Source of the DNA: Tetrastigma voinierianum
Lineage: Eukaryota; Streptophyta; Magnoliopsida; Vitales; Vitaceae
Reading direction: 5' to 3'
DNA: 64,000 nucleotides
NCBI GenBank assembly: GCA_016808115.1
Contig: JAEQBH010002182.1
Coordinates: 124,001 to 188,000 of the forward strand
Both the position numbers and the translations under genes were made by a program. The notes below the pieces were generated by a model. That model did no database searches. It was not told where the DNA came from and saw only the letters and a program-made list of their open reading frames with translations. Shown piece by piece: positions 12,357 to 24,404 of the stretch; position 1 is the stretch's first letter, and the number at the start of each line of letters is the position of its first letter.

Positions 12357-14332
12357 GAGAGAAATGTGATTTTTAGATTCATTGTATTTGATAGTTTTTT
12401 CCAACATTGAGTGGACTGGGGTTGTTAGGTGGGTGCGGTAAGGTTTGTGTCGAAATGTGAGGTAGGGAAAGAGAGGAGAGAGAAGAGAGAAGGGAGAAAG
12501 GCGAGAAAAGAGAGGAGGGAGAGAAGAGAGGAAAATAGGTCTCACATGCCATGTGTATGCCACATCAGCACTTAACGATTAGGGGCTCATTTGGGCTACA
12601 GAGTAAACTTTAAGGGCCTCTTCAAATCGAAAAAAAAATCAGGTATAAATGGGATATCAAGTACAATATTAGAGTTTTTTGCACATTTTCCAAGTAACTT
12701 ATTATACCCTACTCTTGAAATTTAATATATAAAAGTGAATAGAAAAAAAAAACTATTAGTTACAAGTTTGTGTTCAAAAATTATATTTAAAAGATGTTTT
12801 TAATATTAAAAGGTATTGCGTGTATAATGACTATTTGATCTTCTTAAATGAAAATATTTTCTTGTTTCCTCCATCTAAACTATTAGAATTTGGAAGTGAA
12901 AAAAACAATTTATGGTCGTAGTATATCAAAGTAGAGATTGTATATAAAATGACTATTTGAGTATGGTTGAAAATTTGATTTGAGAAAATAAAATCATTTT
13001 CAATGTTTTTGAAAATACATTTTCTTAAACATATCCTGTAAAGCATTTTCACATTTTGGTCCACCGAACATATCGTTTTCTTTGATCTCTGCTTTCTGTA
13101 AAGAAAAGGAAAAGGAGAAGAAAAGAGGAGAGAGAGAGAGATTGCTTCAGGCTCCAGCTCAACTCTGCATAAAGTAAATTCTCTGCAACAGAACCTTTTT
13201 CCGTCAACTTTGGGCTGAACAAAAACAATGACATGAGCCTGTAAGATTTGAACACAGAAACTGTACACTCAGAAAATTGTGAAGTCACAGTAGATACTGC
13301 AACCGGAAGATCTTTTTTACCCCCCCAAAAGAAAGAGAGAGAGAGAGAGAAGCAGGGGTGGAAGAATTCAATAGTAAAGTCGCTTTCAATGGGTGTGGTT
13401 TAATGGGGAAGAAAACAGAGAGATGATTCAGAGAAAGATGATGCTTTTTCTGTTTAGTAGCTAAGGAGCCGAAAACTACAGTTGCTTTGAGTTTGAAGTG
13501 GCGAAGCTGAGGAAGGAAGGTAAGGAAAACATTGTTTGAAGGATGATGAAACGGTAAAAATTATTCGATTTTTTTTCTTCTGGGTTTTGAAGAATAAAAA
13601 GAGAAAGGGAACAGTTGCAGAGAATAGATACAGTGTTTGAAAAAAGGATCATCAGAAAAAGAAATGGAGGGCTTCACGAGCTTGTCAGAGCCTGTGGACT
13701 CTGAGGTATCTTTCTTTTTAAGGACACGTCGCTCCAGAAAGTAAGAATCAAAGAAAGAGAGAGGTGGGTTTTTGCTTTTCAAAACCATTGCTGAGTTTCT
13801 CATTGGAGGGAATGAAAATTCGAGCATTTCCCTTTCCTGGTGCCTTCCTTATTCTTTCTCTCTTTTTGGGAATCTGATTCTAGGAAGGTGGGTTCCTTTC
13901 TCTCTCTCTCTCTGATTACTCCATTTTTTTTAATGCTTCTCTTTCTTGGATTTTTCTGTAAGCCCCAATTATTTGTTTATAATTTTCTGCTTCTCTCAGC
14001 GGCATGTTTTGTCCTGTAATGCAGTTTTTTCACAAGCTCGTGACACCTTACATGTATAAGATAAAGAATTCAGTGATCTTTGTGGGTCTGGTTTTTCTCA
14101 TTTTTCGAAAATGTTTTTTATGTTCTTGTTTTTTGACAACCATGTATCATACATACCTTTCTGCAGCATGGAGAGTGTCTAGGTTGGGACCGAGCTATAA
14201 CCTAAAAAAACAGTGCCCCTGTTTAAAAAAAAATTCACTTTTTTGGGGGTTTTTTTTTTTAATCCTTTTTGTAACGTTTCTTTTTTCTTCACTGGTCGGT
14301 GGTATAGTATACTCCTCTTCCACAGAGAGAAA
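12357..14332 (+). promoter_or_regulatory. Upstream region and 5' UTR of the IQD gene
   Basis: No coding gene is visible. The stretch holds a purine-rich block with (GA)n at 13333-13350, another AG-rich run at 13124-13140 and CT-rich tracts at 13898-13912. These are common in plant core promoters and 5' leaders. The left part (12420-12560) is a G/A-rich low-complexity strip. A 5' UTR intron is possible given the long T-rich stretch 13900-14310, but I cannot place one. Small ORFs on both strands lack motifs. Confidence 0.4.
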
Positions 14333-16024
14333 ATGGGAAGGGCGACAAGATGGTTGAAGGGCTTGTTTGGGTTGAAGAAAGATAAGGAAAACAAGGACAA
14401 TTCAAATCCTGGCGACCGGAAGGACAAGAGAAGATGGAGTTCAGGCCATTCCGGGAGGGACGCCGATGGGTTGTGTCACAATCCAGGTACTATACCGCCG
14501 AACATAACGGCGGCGGAGGCAGGTTGGTTAAGATCCTACTACACCCACTCTGAGAACGAGCAGAACAAGCATGCAATTGCGGTGGCTGCTGCCACGGCGG
14601 CGGCCGCCGACGCTGCGGTGGCTGCCGCTCAAGCGGCGGCGGCCGTCGTCCGACTCACTAGCCACGGCAGAGGCACCATGTTCGGTGGCGGCCGAGAGAG
14701 GTGGGGTGCTGTCAAGATTCAGACTGTTTTTCGAGGATACTTGGTGAGTCCGTGAGTGGGTGATATCTAACTCAAAAACTGTTTCTCAAAAACACTTCCT
14801 GTACTCCCCATTTTCTCAAAGCACTTCGGTATTGCAAATGAATAAGAACCGTTTTCAAAAAACAAATTAGTGTGAGATTTACTTTGAAAAAGTTTCTGGT
14901 TTGTGGTCTCACAGATACTCATGTCAACCAATTTAGCTTAGAAAAGCTTTTGCTTTATTTCCACTTTCCTTCTCTGCTTTTGTTTTCTTTGCTTTAGTAA
15001 ATCAAAATCTCATTTTTTGTTGCCCGATTTTGGGCAACAAAACAGGCGAGGAAAGCCTTGAGAGCATTGAAAGGACTGGTGAAGTTACAAGCTCTGGTCA
15101 GAGGCTATTTGGTGAGGAAGCAAGCAACAGCCACTCTTCATGGTATACAGGCTCTGATAAGAGCTCAGGCCACTGTTCGAGCCCATAAAGCTCGAGAGAC
15201 CATGAGCAATGAAAAAAGATTTGAAATCCAAGCTAGGAAATCTATGGTAAAGGCCCCAAAAGCAATCTGTTTCTGAAACTGATTCAATTTATATTCCGAA
15301 CTACATTTTGTTTTTGTGAAAATTGCAGGAGAGGTTTGATGAGAGTAGGAGTGAGCACACAGCATCAATCCACAGCACAAGACTTTCAGCATCTCTCGAC
15401 ACTACCTTCAACGCCATTGATGAAAGCCCAAAGATTGTGGAAGTCGATACCGGAAGGCCTAAATCCAGATCCCGGAGAACCAACACCTCTGTTTCGGATT
15501 CAGGCGATGACCAGCATTACCAAACACTCTCCTCTCCCCTTCCATGTCGAATCCCAATTCCAGTTTCAGTTCGTTTATCCACCCCCGATCACCGGAATTA
15601 TCAAGACTCCGACTGGGGATTAACCGGTGATGAATGCAGGTTCTCTACCGCCCAAAGCACCCCAAGGTTCATGAATTCAGAAAGGTCGAATCTGCAGGTG
15701 ACTCCAGCCAAGAGTGTATGTGCTGACAGCTTCTTCCGGCAGTATACAAATTTCCCAAATTACATGGCCAACACACAGTCGTTTAAGGCTAAATTAAGGT
15801 CCCAGAGTGCTCCGAAGCAGCGGCCGGAAGCGAGCCCGAAGAAGAGGCTTTCGCTCAATGAAATGCTGGAGTCCAGGAGCAGCCTAAGTGGGGTTAAGAT
15901 GCAAAGATCATGCTCAAAAGTTCAAGAAGCTATTAATTTCAAAAATGCTGTTATGGGGAAGTTTGAGAGGCCTTCAGAGATGGTTAGAGAGGCAGAGAGA
16001 AGCAACTTGCAGAGGAGATGGTAA
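14333..16024 (+). CDS. IQ67-domain (IQD) calmodulin-binding protein
   Basis: Three exons, 14333-14743, 15046-15246 and 15329-16024, joined by GT-AG phase-0 introns of 302 and 82 nt, give 435 aa with no disruption. The start is the ATG that opens MGRATRWLKGLFG, the basic N-terminus typical of IQDs; the ORF runs further upstream but that part is T-rich leader. An Ala-rich helix (about 81-107) precedes the IQ67 domain (about 126-190): AVKIQTVFRGYLARKAL, LVKLQALVRGYLVRK and IQALIRAQATVRAHK hold the IQ and 1-5-10/1-8-14 calmodulin-recruitment spacing. The first intron falls inside the first IQ motif, the conserved IQD intron position. The C-terminus has the DUF4005-type YMANTQSFKAKLRSQSAP at about 349. 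IQDs are plant scaffold proteins that bind calmodulin and often sit on microtubules or in the nucleus. It most resembles the Arabidopsis IQD22-25 subgroup; the exact orthologue is uncertain. Confidence 0.95.
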
Positions 16025-17999
16025 ATAATGTATACATATAGAGAAGAAAAGATGATGAGAGGTAAACCATTTCTTCTATACTATGCTGTTTATGGCTACA
16101 ATTGGTCTCTTACATGTGCAAGTTTGAAAGAGAATAGGTGACAAAAACAGAGAACAATGTGTAAATTCAGTAACCTACAGATGATCTTCATTGGAATTCC
16201 CTTGTATTTTAAGCTAATGTTTTGTTGTTTAGATATCAAAATCCCTTTTTATTATGAAATGTAGAATCATTTAGCTATGAAGGTTCCTGACCCACAAATC
16301 TATTTTAAGTGTACAAAAATGGGGTTCAAATACAATGATCTTGTGGCACAACCATGAACAAGTAGATGGGTTGATGGCCAACCCATTTATAATGGCTTTA
16401 GGGAAAATCCATTCTTGCCCAATCTAGGCTTGGAGGGAGTCAACAGAAGTTTCAAATTGATTGATTTCTTTTGAGTGATGAATCAGTAAAGGATATTTTG
16501 CCCTTTTGGGAAGATTTGAGGCATGGAAGAGAACCACCCTAGGAAAAACTATCCCAATTAGCTTAAAGCCCCAAATCTGTCTCAAGTTTGTGGGCAATGG
16601 CCCATTTCTATTATGGGTTTTTTTTCTTTTTTTTTCATTATCTATAAAAAGACTTATGTCTACCCATGTTTAGGGTATTTAGCATCTTTTGCAAGAAACT
16701 AGGTTAAGATCCAAAAATAAACCCATTGAAAATAAATAGTGGATATGCAAACTAGCAAGGTGCATGGGCCTTCCCTTTTTAAGTGTGAAAATGAATTGTG
16801 ACACATCCTATCACTTCAAAGATAAAGAAGTTGAAGAGATTCGAATATTTACCCTTTTTCTCTCTTTCAGAAGGTGATCCACTGTACATGTACTTCTCTT
16901 CTCTTTCAAATTCAGCTACCAATGAGTGTTCAAAGAAGGCGTTTGACTATAGTGGCTTTCTTGTCAAATTTCTCTGCTACCAAACAAAGTTGGAAGGTAC
17001 CTGGCTCCCACCAGCCTCCCTGCTTTCAGTCAACAATTCCCAGTTTCTGATTTTTTCTAGCAAGCCAAGCAGCCTTGTTGGGAGTAGGGAGCAGCCCATG
17101 TATCTGAAGTTTAAAAAATTTGTCCACATTTCGAACTGCACTGTCCCTCTCATGCTAGGCATTTTCTCTTTAGTGATCACTATATGGTATATGCTACATT
17201 TTGTTCATATATCTTCATTAAATTGTTATTACATACCACCCCATCTTACTCACAATGTGTATCTAAGGCTACCCAAGAGAATGCTACAGCCAAGAGATTT
17301 AGGTCAGATTGATTTGATGTTGAAACTGCTTATTTTTAAAATAAAGGACACAAACATGGCACATGTTTTTATTTCCACTCATTAAAAACACTCAGATTGT
17401 AGAATAAAGTTTTAGATAATACCAAAATTGTATTTTTTGTGTTTTTGAAAACTGTTTTTAAGGGCCTGGGTTTTAATTTTTGAAAACTATTCACTATATT
17501 TTAATATTGTTCTAGAAAACAGTTTCAAAAAACATAGACAACACCATTTTGGTGTCTCAAAATAGTAGCGGGATAGTTTTCTAAAAACACGAAGTTTTGG
17601 AAACATGAAGAATATGAAAAATGGGAACCAAACAAGTTTTTAGTATTCTACTATTCTCCATGTTTTTCAGAACAAAAAACTGTTCTTGAAAATAGGAACC
17701 AAACAGCCCCTTATCTTCTCTCACTGCACAACCATGTTATCTTAGGCAGTGAGACTAGGATTTTGCCTCTTTCATTTGGGTGAAAAATTCATGTAGGTGA
17801 AAATGGTCCTTCAAATTCAAAACCATGCCAATGAAGACAGATGGACTCTGAGACTTTTGGAAAGCATGCAAGGAATGGGCTTCATCTTGGAAGGATTTAT
17901 CATGATTATATACCAAGCAACACCACCATTTTTTTCATGCCTTTTACAAAGATCAATGAAAAAAAAATGAAAAAAAAAAGTTTGTGGGGAATGGAATCA
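16025..17999. other. Intergenic region between convergent IQD and pectinesterase genes
   Basis: The first few hundred bases are the likely IQD 3' UTR (AT-rich, with a possible AATAAA-like signal weakly formed). An open frame at 16798-17385 codes for no recognisable motif and I reject it as a gene. A degenerate MITE-like block is listed separately. The remaining sequence holds the pectinesterase 3' UTR at its right end. Confidence 0.5.
17460..17712. mobile_element. Degenerate MITE-like element
   Basis: The block is full of 'gttttgaaaac', 'aaacatgaag' and 'gaaaataggaacc' words. It starts 'agggcctgggtttt' and ends 'ggaaccaaacagcccctta', whose complement (aggggctgtttggttcc) resembles the start. 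This terminus style is that of the hAT-type MITE at 61.5 kb. The inverted repeats are imperfect and no target duplication is clear. Confidence 0.45.
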
Positions 18000-19704
18000 T
18001 TACAATTTGATCCATTCAGACCCATCAATGTAGCTAAGTGAAATAAAAGGCTTGGCTTCCTGATCAGTGAGTTCTCTAGACCATGGCACTCTCCCTGCAA
18101 AGGCTGCTCCTGGCCCTGTACATTTGTATTGCCCATAAAACACAGTCCTGCACCCCACCCCCCAAAACCAACAACAGAATGAATACAAACCCCCATTTCC
18201 AATTATAATGACAGCATACACAAACAAATTTTGAATTAGGTGAGTAATATTGTAGGCTCTTCTATGCTTATGCCAACTTGGAATTACTTAAGTATGCCAA
18301 CACAACCAACATATGGTAGGTGGGTAGGGCTTTTCTAAAAGCATTCTCTTTCAGGTGCATTACACGTAGATTGCAGCATAAAAAGAAGAATAGAACATAC
18401 ATATATGGGTTAGGTTTCCACCCATACCCTTCTTGTCAGATGCCAAAAATGTCCTCCATGTATATAGTGACAAATGACTAAATCAAGCTGGGTTTGGTGG
18501 GTATTTTTGTCACTTAGTTTAATAAAAAGCTTAGCATGCTAGGAAGTATATCAGTGCTCTTGAGCTTCCAAAGGGTAAAATGACAAACACCAAAGATGGT
18601 TTAGTAGGGAAGAAAGGTAGTGGCACACTGGCACCGTCCCATTACCAATAGGCAATAAGTCAGTATGACACAAAAGATTTCAGCATGATAAAATAAGAAG
18701 GGAAAATTACTTGTCATGCTATTGATTTAGAAATAACGGCAAAAAAGATAAGAAGAATAGAAAATACATGACTCAAAACATGTTTGAGAAAAATAATTAG
18801 CTTATAGGTAGAGTTACTACCTTAACCGATTATTTAAAATGATACCTACAATCAGTTAATATAGTATCTCAAGTGATTAAGATAGTATTTTTACCTGAAA
18901 GCCAATTTATTTTTCTGACATTTTCTAAACCATTTGTTGCTCATTTTTCACATGTTCTTTGCCTTTATTCCAGATCTGTGGCTCGATACATGATTTTCCC
19001 AAATAAGAAATGGGTTAGAGAGAGAAAGAGCTTACAATTCACGGCTGGGGTCACCCCAGTTATACCAGCCTTTGGGAATGATAATGTTGTCCATATAAGT
19101 GTAGGCAAAGACAACCCTGGAGAAGGGACCCCATGCCCTCCCAAGGAACAGAGCTCCTGAGCCCGTGACCTTGCAGTTCACAAATGAGAAGCCCGTGTCT
19201 TCTAGGAGACTACTCCGGCCTTGTGCTGTAAGAGCTCCTGTATATCTTGCTATGGCATGCACGTGACAACCCTGCAGTCACCAACAACCCCATATCATCA
19301 ATGGAACTTCCAAAATCATCTCAGTTCTCCCTCTTCTGTCGTATGGTTTTTAGTTACATGATGTGAATTTTGAATTTCGTTCCTAGCTTTTACAATGACT
19401 GACAAGTCTATGTTCAAGAATCAAGATAAAATTCTGGCAAGTCCTCTGCTTCACCCATCCTTGTTTTCAAGTACATGGGTCATGTCACATCATGGTACAC
19501 ATTAAGAGCCTTAGTAATAAATCATCTCAAAAACCATCATCTTTTCTTCCTACACTCATTTCATGCACATATTTTCTATGTGCTGCTTCCTATATATGCC
19601 AAAAAGGCAAAAAGAAGCTCCTTGCCCCTCAAAAGCCAATAAGCCTACTCTGTTACAAAAGAAAAGGCTCTCAAGTATTGCTCCCACAAAAAGAAGGTTC
19701 TCCA

Positions 19705-19767
<63 letters not shown>

Positions 19768-21209
19768 CAGTCATTTTTTAATCACATCTTCACAAACTGG
19801 GTCTCAATCATTTTTGGCATCATTTGTAAAATGAAGAGGCAGAGTGTGTGTTTCCCATTCAGTTAAAAAATAATAGTTACTTTTGGAGCTTCAAGGACTC
19901 TTCTAGCATTATAGCTCACATTCAAGGAGCATCTTTTTATCATGCTGGATCCACCTACAATGCAGGGGCTAGTGAATAAAAACAAGAGTAGGATACTTTA
20001 AAGTGTTGTTGATAATTGAGAGCTAACCTCAAATAGGGAGAGGGCATTGCCAAAGATGAAATCCACAGAGCCTTCAATGTAGCAATCCTTGTAATAATGC
20101 CTACCCAAATGGTCATACAATGTGTCCTGAGCTCCCAAAAATTTACACCCCAGGAAAGCTGCTGTATCTCCTGATATTCTAAATGCCACCGCTTGCTTTC
20201 CTATAGCTCCCGGAGCTGGAACTGGTGTAGTGTTCTGCAACATATTTTCTTGTTCAATGAGAAAAAGGCAAGAGGGAAGGAGGGATGGGTTTATGGTCTG
20301 TGTATGTTACCTTGAATGTGATGTTCTTGGCAATGAAATAAAGAGAATTCACGGCAAAAGTTGCAGAATTGAAGGTGCCAATAGGCTGTCCTTTTTCCCC
20401 AATTGTTTGAGCAGTGTCTCCCCATTGAACAATTGTTTTATCTGCTCCTGCTCCTTCTATGGTTATGAAGGATTTCAATGGGGGAATATTTACCTTCTCC
20501 CTGAAATTTTTTCCGATTTTAGAACATACCCATTTCACATGCCAACAATGATATTAAAACAAAAAATTAAAAGTTCAATAAGCATTCTTAGACAATAGAA
20601 ATGATGGAAAAAGAGACAATTCAATCCACTACATGAGCAATTTTATAAGAAAGAAAGGGACATAAAAACAAACAAAAAAACAAATTCTTTGCTACTTCAC
20701 CTTGCACAAGGAATAACAAAAGCTTGAATATAGATAGGCAAACTCTAGAATCTATGCTTTAGCAAAAAACACAAACAGCAATGCAGAACATCACATGGAA
20801 AATTAACTAAACTGACTGCAAGATCATACAACACATGGCCCAATACTCACGTGTAAACTCCTGCATGAACCTTGATAACAACTCTCACAAGATTGATGAA
20901 AGGCAGAGAATCAATAGCATCCTGAATAGACGTAAAGTCTCCGGCCGCCGGATTCATATTTACGGTGAGTGTGTAAGAAGGGAAGAGCTTATTCTTGGCC
21001 ATCTTGAACATAGAGTGCCTGAGGCTCCCAACAAATTTGACCCACTTCATGAATTGCTGTTCTGAGAATTGGGTCTGTGTCATATTGGTCGACAGCCTCT
21101 TCCCGGCGGAGTTCTTGGGTCTTATTCCTTTGGTATGGCAGAATGTTGGGGTTGAATTGAGAAGAAAAAGAAGAGTTGCAACACAGAAAACACATTGAGA
21201 TTTTGACAT
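18000..21209 (-). CDS. Pectinesterase (pectin methylesterase), type lacking a PMEI pro-domain
   Basis: Five exons on the minus strand (21209-20851, 20500-20311, 20234-20028, 19271-19036, 18147-18000) join in frame across GT-AG introns to give 379 aa. Residues 1-25 form a signal peptide (LLFLLNSTPTFC), so the enzyme is secreted to the wall, where it removes methyl esters from homogalacturonan. Family motifs are all present: GVYTEKV at the exon 1/2 joint, GTFNSATF, QAVAFR (Gln197), QDTLYD (Gln219, Asp220), DFIFGNA (Asp241) and LGRAWG (Arg297, Trp299). These cover the catalytic Gln/Asp/Asp/Arg set. There is no N-terminal inhibitor domain and the length is usual for this group (about 380 aa). The N-terminus (FMKWVKFVGSLRHSMF) recalls Arabidopsis PME53-like enzymes, without certainty. 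A TATA box lies about 87 nt upstream of the ATG. Confidence 0.96.
19708..19762. repeat. (TA)n microsatellite in pectinesterase intron 3
   Basis: About 27 uninterrupted AT repeats lie inside the 756-nt intron between exons 3 and 4. ORFs predicted across it are artefacts. Confidence 0.97.
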
Positions 21210-21295
21210 GGTGAGAGAAAGAAGAGAAAGAAAGAGAAAAAAAAAGAAAGAAAGAAGAAAGCGCTTAGAAGGAATGTAGTGGGCTTCTATAATGA

Positions 21296-21305
21296 TTTAT
21301 ATATA
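21296..21305 (-). promoter_or_regulatory. TATA box of the pectinesterase gene
   Basis: The minus strand reads TATATATAAA about 87 nt upstream of the start codon. A start site about 30 nt downstream would give a roughly 55-60-nt, CT-rich leader, normal for plant genes. Confidence 0.65.
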
Positions 21306-22335
21306 CACAAGTGAAGGGAGTCTTGTGAGGTGGAAAGCAATGGTGGAGCTATAGGTCACGGGTGCTTCTACTGACATCAATGTAGAGAGAGAGAGAGAGG
21401 GAGAGAGAGAGAGAGAGAGAGAAGGAGATCACAGGTAAGGCAAACAATGTAGGCCACAGGACAGATTACAATGGACACATTTTTTGGCTTATAAAATCCA
21501 TGTCTGAATGACTTTTACACTTTTTTGCTCTTGTTCTTGTTTGGTATGGGTGGTGCCCGTGAGCCCCTCTCTTTATGTTTGTGTCTGAAATGTGAATATA
21601 TTCTTTCTTCATGGCTAAGGCCTTAATTAATCCTATTGTTTCTCACTTTCTCTTCTATTAATATTAGTACAACTCCTCCTCATCTATCTTTCTAACTAAT
21701 TCAAACCTCTATTTCCATATCTATCTGCCCTTCAATCATAAGTCATAACCCTTAAAAACAATGGACTCAGGGCGCCCAGTTTCTGAAAACATTTCCAATT
21801 ATTTCAGAAAAATATTTTAATGTTTTCGTAATTGGGTATCAGTATAATGAAGTTGTTTTTGTCAGGGACGATTGCATATTGACATGACCTACTCTCTGAC
21901 CTGGGAAATCTTGCGCAAGGCACACTCAAGCAAGTTGTCAAATTAAGTTTAATGTTGCAGGTTGATATAATATATCCAAAAAGCAAGAAAATATATTACA
22001 GGGTACGATTGTCTGTTTTCCTTTCATCAACCAAGTTCTTGTTGTTTTTGTTTTGTTTTCAACACTCGGATTTTTTATTTTCAAGTTTTTGTTTTGGCGT
22101 GGATTTGTCCTTGGAATGGGAAAGGTTAGGTGATGTGCTTTCTGACTGCATCTTTCTTGTGGATTTCCTCTGGGCTCATCACAAATTGTTCAGGATTTTC
22201 TTAGTTAAAAAAGATTCTACATCTATATATATTTCCCAAGAAGTATATTTCTAAAACTTGTTTTTCAAAAATACTTTTTAGAGGTATAATTTAAAGATAA
22301 GATAAAAACATTTTTGATTTTTTGTCCATTACAAA
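21306..22335. other. Pectinesterase upstream region
   Basis: No gene is visible. A (GA)n tract lies at 21385-21423 and may belong to the promoter. An ORF at 21952-22254 (plus) shows no domain and no splice partner. The end of the stretch carries A-rich runs that lead into the hAT remnant. Confidence 0.4.
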
Positions 22336-23800
22336 CAGAGGCGGATCTATAGTTATGGGGTATCAACTCAAAAAAAAAAAAAAAAAAACCTAGGGCTCAT
22401 GATGCTGAAATTAAAAAAAAAAAAAAAATTCTTAATGCTGATACCTAAAAAATTTAATTTATATTATTAATTTAATTTAATGCTTGACAACTTAGTCATT
22501 TCAGGCTCAGCCTTGAGCAAGGGTAGGAGGGACACCCACCTAGGGCTCATGTAGAGAAAAAAAAATCCATGTGAATAAAGGATCTATGATTGTGAAAAAA
22601 AGCTTATGATTAGGACAAAAAAAGTTGATAGAGGATAAATGAGGGACAAGCAAAGATGAAAATTCCGATGATAACCTAAATTAAATAAATATTAATATTT
22701 TTATTTTAAATCTAACCTAAAATTAATTAAATAATATTAGATAACAATTTAGGCTAATAGTCTTATTAGGTTTTTTATTTTTATTTGTTTTATAATCTAT
22801 TGTTTCTTGGAAGTGGGATGTAGTTTATTATAATTATTTTTTAATATTTTGAAGCCGTACACCTTTTTTTTTTCCTTTTTTTTCCCCATGCTTTCTTCTT
22901 TCCTTCGTCCTATTTCTTTTGCACTACTTCAAGCCCTAACCTCTCAGTGACCAGCTCAGTAAAAAGTTAAAAAGTGAAATAAAAAGTTTGGTTAGTGTCC
23001 TTAAGAGTTTTGAATTTTTACTTAATATAGTTATTTAGTATGAAATTTTATTATTAAGAGGGTGAGTAAGAAGTTGTAATCTTAAATCTATGTGCATTAA
23101 TACTATAATGAAGGAATTGGAAGTTGTAATGTTATTTTTTTTTTAAATATATAAATAAAGGGTTTGAATCCAGCATAAATATTGTCAAAAGCCTTGCATT
23201 TGATATGAATATAAAGTTAATACTTCTGACAAAACATTTTGTTTTTAGGAGAATAATCATGATGAAGATATATAATCAACTGAGGAGTCATTTAAAGTTA
23301 ATTAGTTTTTAGTTGTTGTGGATATGACAATTGCTTCTTTGGAAGATAGATTTTAGCAATTTAAGACATTTGAAAATATTTTCGAATTCTTATTTGATTA
23401 AAAAAAGTTAAAGTCGTTGGATGATAATGAATTAAGATAATCTTGCATTAAATTTAAGACAACTTTTTCTCATAATAATTTGTTGAATGTTGATGTAAAT
23501 GACTTTTTTTCTAAAATAAAAGTGTTCTGAATAGAGCTTTATCAAATATGTTAATGTCGTCGCAGAAATTCTCGAGTTTGTAATGAAAATTATTACTCAA
23601 AAATGTTTAGTGCTTGCTCGAATCATAATATGATATATCGGTATTTGTAGTAATAATGTAAAAAAAGTTTTTTGAAGTTAAAATTATTGAAATCTCTTAA
23701 GATGCTTCGATAATACAAAGATTGAATGATCTAGCAATTTTATATATGGAGAAAAATATGTTATAAAACATTAATGTTAACATTATTATTTATGTTTTTT
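22336..23800 (+). pseudogene. hAT transposase remnant (TTF-type / ZMYM1-like C-terminal part)
   Basis: The plus strand at 23270-23790 reads, across stops, 'VVVDMTIASLEDRF', 'QFKTFENIFEFLFD', 'KLKSLDDNELR', 'FSHNNLLNVDVNDFFSKIKV', 'LEFVMK' and 'DASIIQRLNDLAILYMEK'. These follow the order of plant TTF-type zinc-finger hAT-like proteins up to the C-terminal dimerisation region. Stops and frameshifts are frequent (for example at 23310, 23355 and 23400). A possible terminus 'cagaggcggatcta' at 22337-22350 resembles the ends of this element group, and the word 'cctagggctcatg' occurs twice (22390, 22538). The N-terminal TTF finger is missing and the right end is not visible. The AT-rich tract 23800-24400 holds nothing else recognisable. 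Confidence 0.65.
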
Positions 23801-24404
23801 ATGAACATTTATATGCTTAATCTGAAATTCGATTATTTTTATTTAGATTATAAAGGATATATCATTTGTTAAGTTTAACCATTTACAAGCAAAAATTTTT
23901 TTATTACATATATTTAAACTTTAATTATATACATTATGGAACCTTATTTTGTTACTTCGTCCATGTCTCGAAAATATCATGACCGGTCCCGGGTCATATG
24001 ATTACAAATTATGTTTTATAGCACTTTTTCTTTTCATGACTCTACAATCCCAAGATAAAAAGGCATAAAAGATAAAGAAGAAAATTGAATCACAAAAGAA
24101 AAAGTAGTAGAAGCACCAATAATTGTTTCTGAGACCAAGACTCAACGTTCTCGTGAACACTCTCATTATCAGCTTGTTCATTGATGCCGTTCAAACAACC
24201 ATCTCATCGTTCTTGAAAGTTGAAAGCGACAACTATTTTTACTTTTTAATAAATGCTTTTTTTAAAACAAAAAGGAATACGTTCAATTATTTAAACTGTT
24301 TTATATTTTATATTTTTAATAATTGAAACTAGATTGTTCCCATGCAACATTTATTTATTTTACAATTGCTTAACCATTTAAAACGATAAGTATCATTATC
24401 CGGA

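Noticed and set aside
14004..14357. 117-codon ORF and upstream extension of the IQD frame
   Set aside because: It lies in T-rich leader. IQD similarity begins exactly at MGRATRWLKG (14333).
16798..17385. 195-codon plus-strand ORF as a gene
   Set aside because: Low-complexity, no motif, no splice partners. It sits between two convergent genes in AT-rich DNA and overlaps ORFs on the other strand.
19492..19866. 124-codon ORF with poly(Ile-Tyr)
   Set aside because: It is a translation of the (TA)n microsatellite inside a pectinesterase intron.
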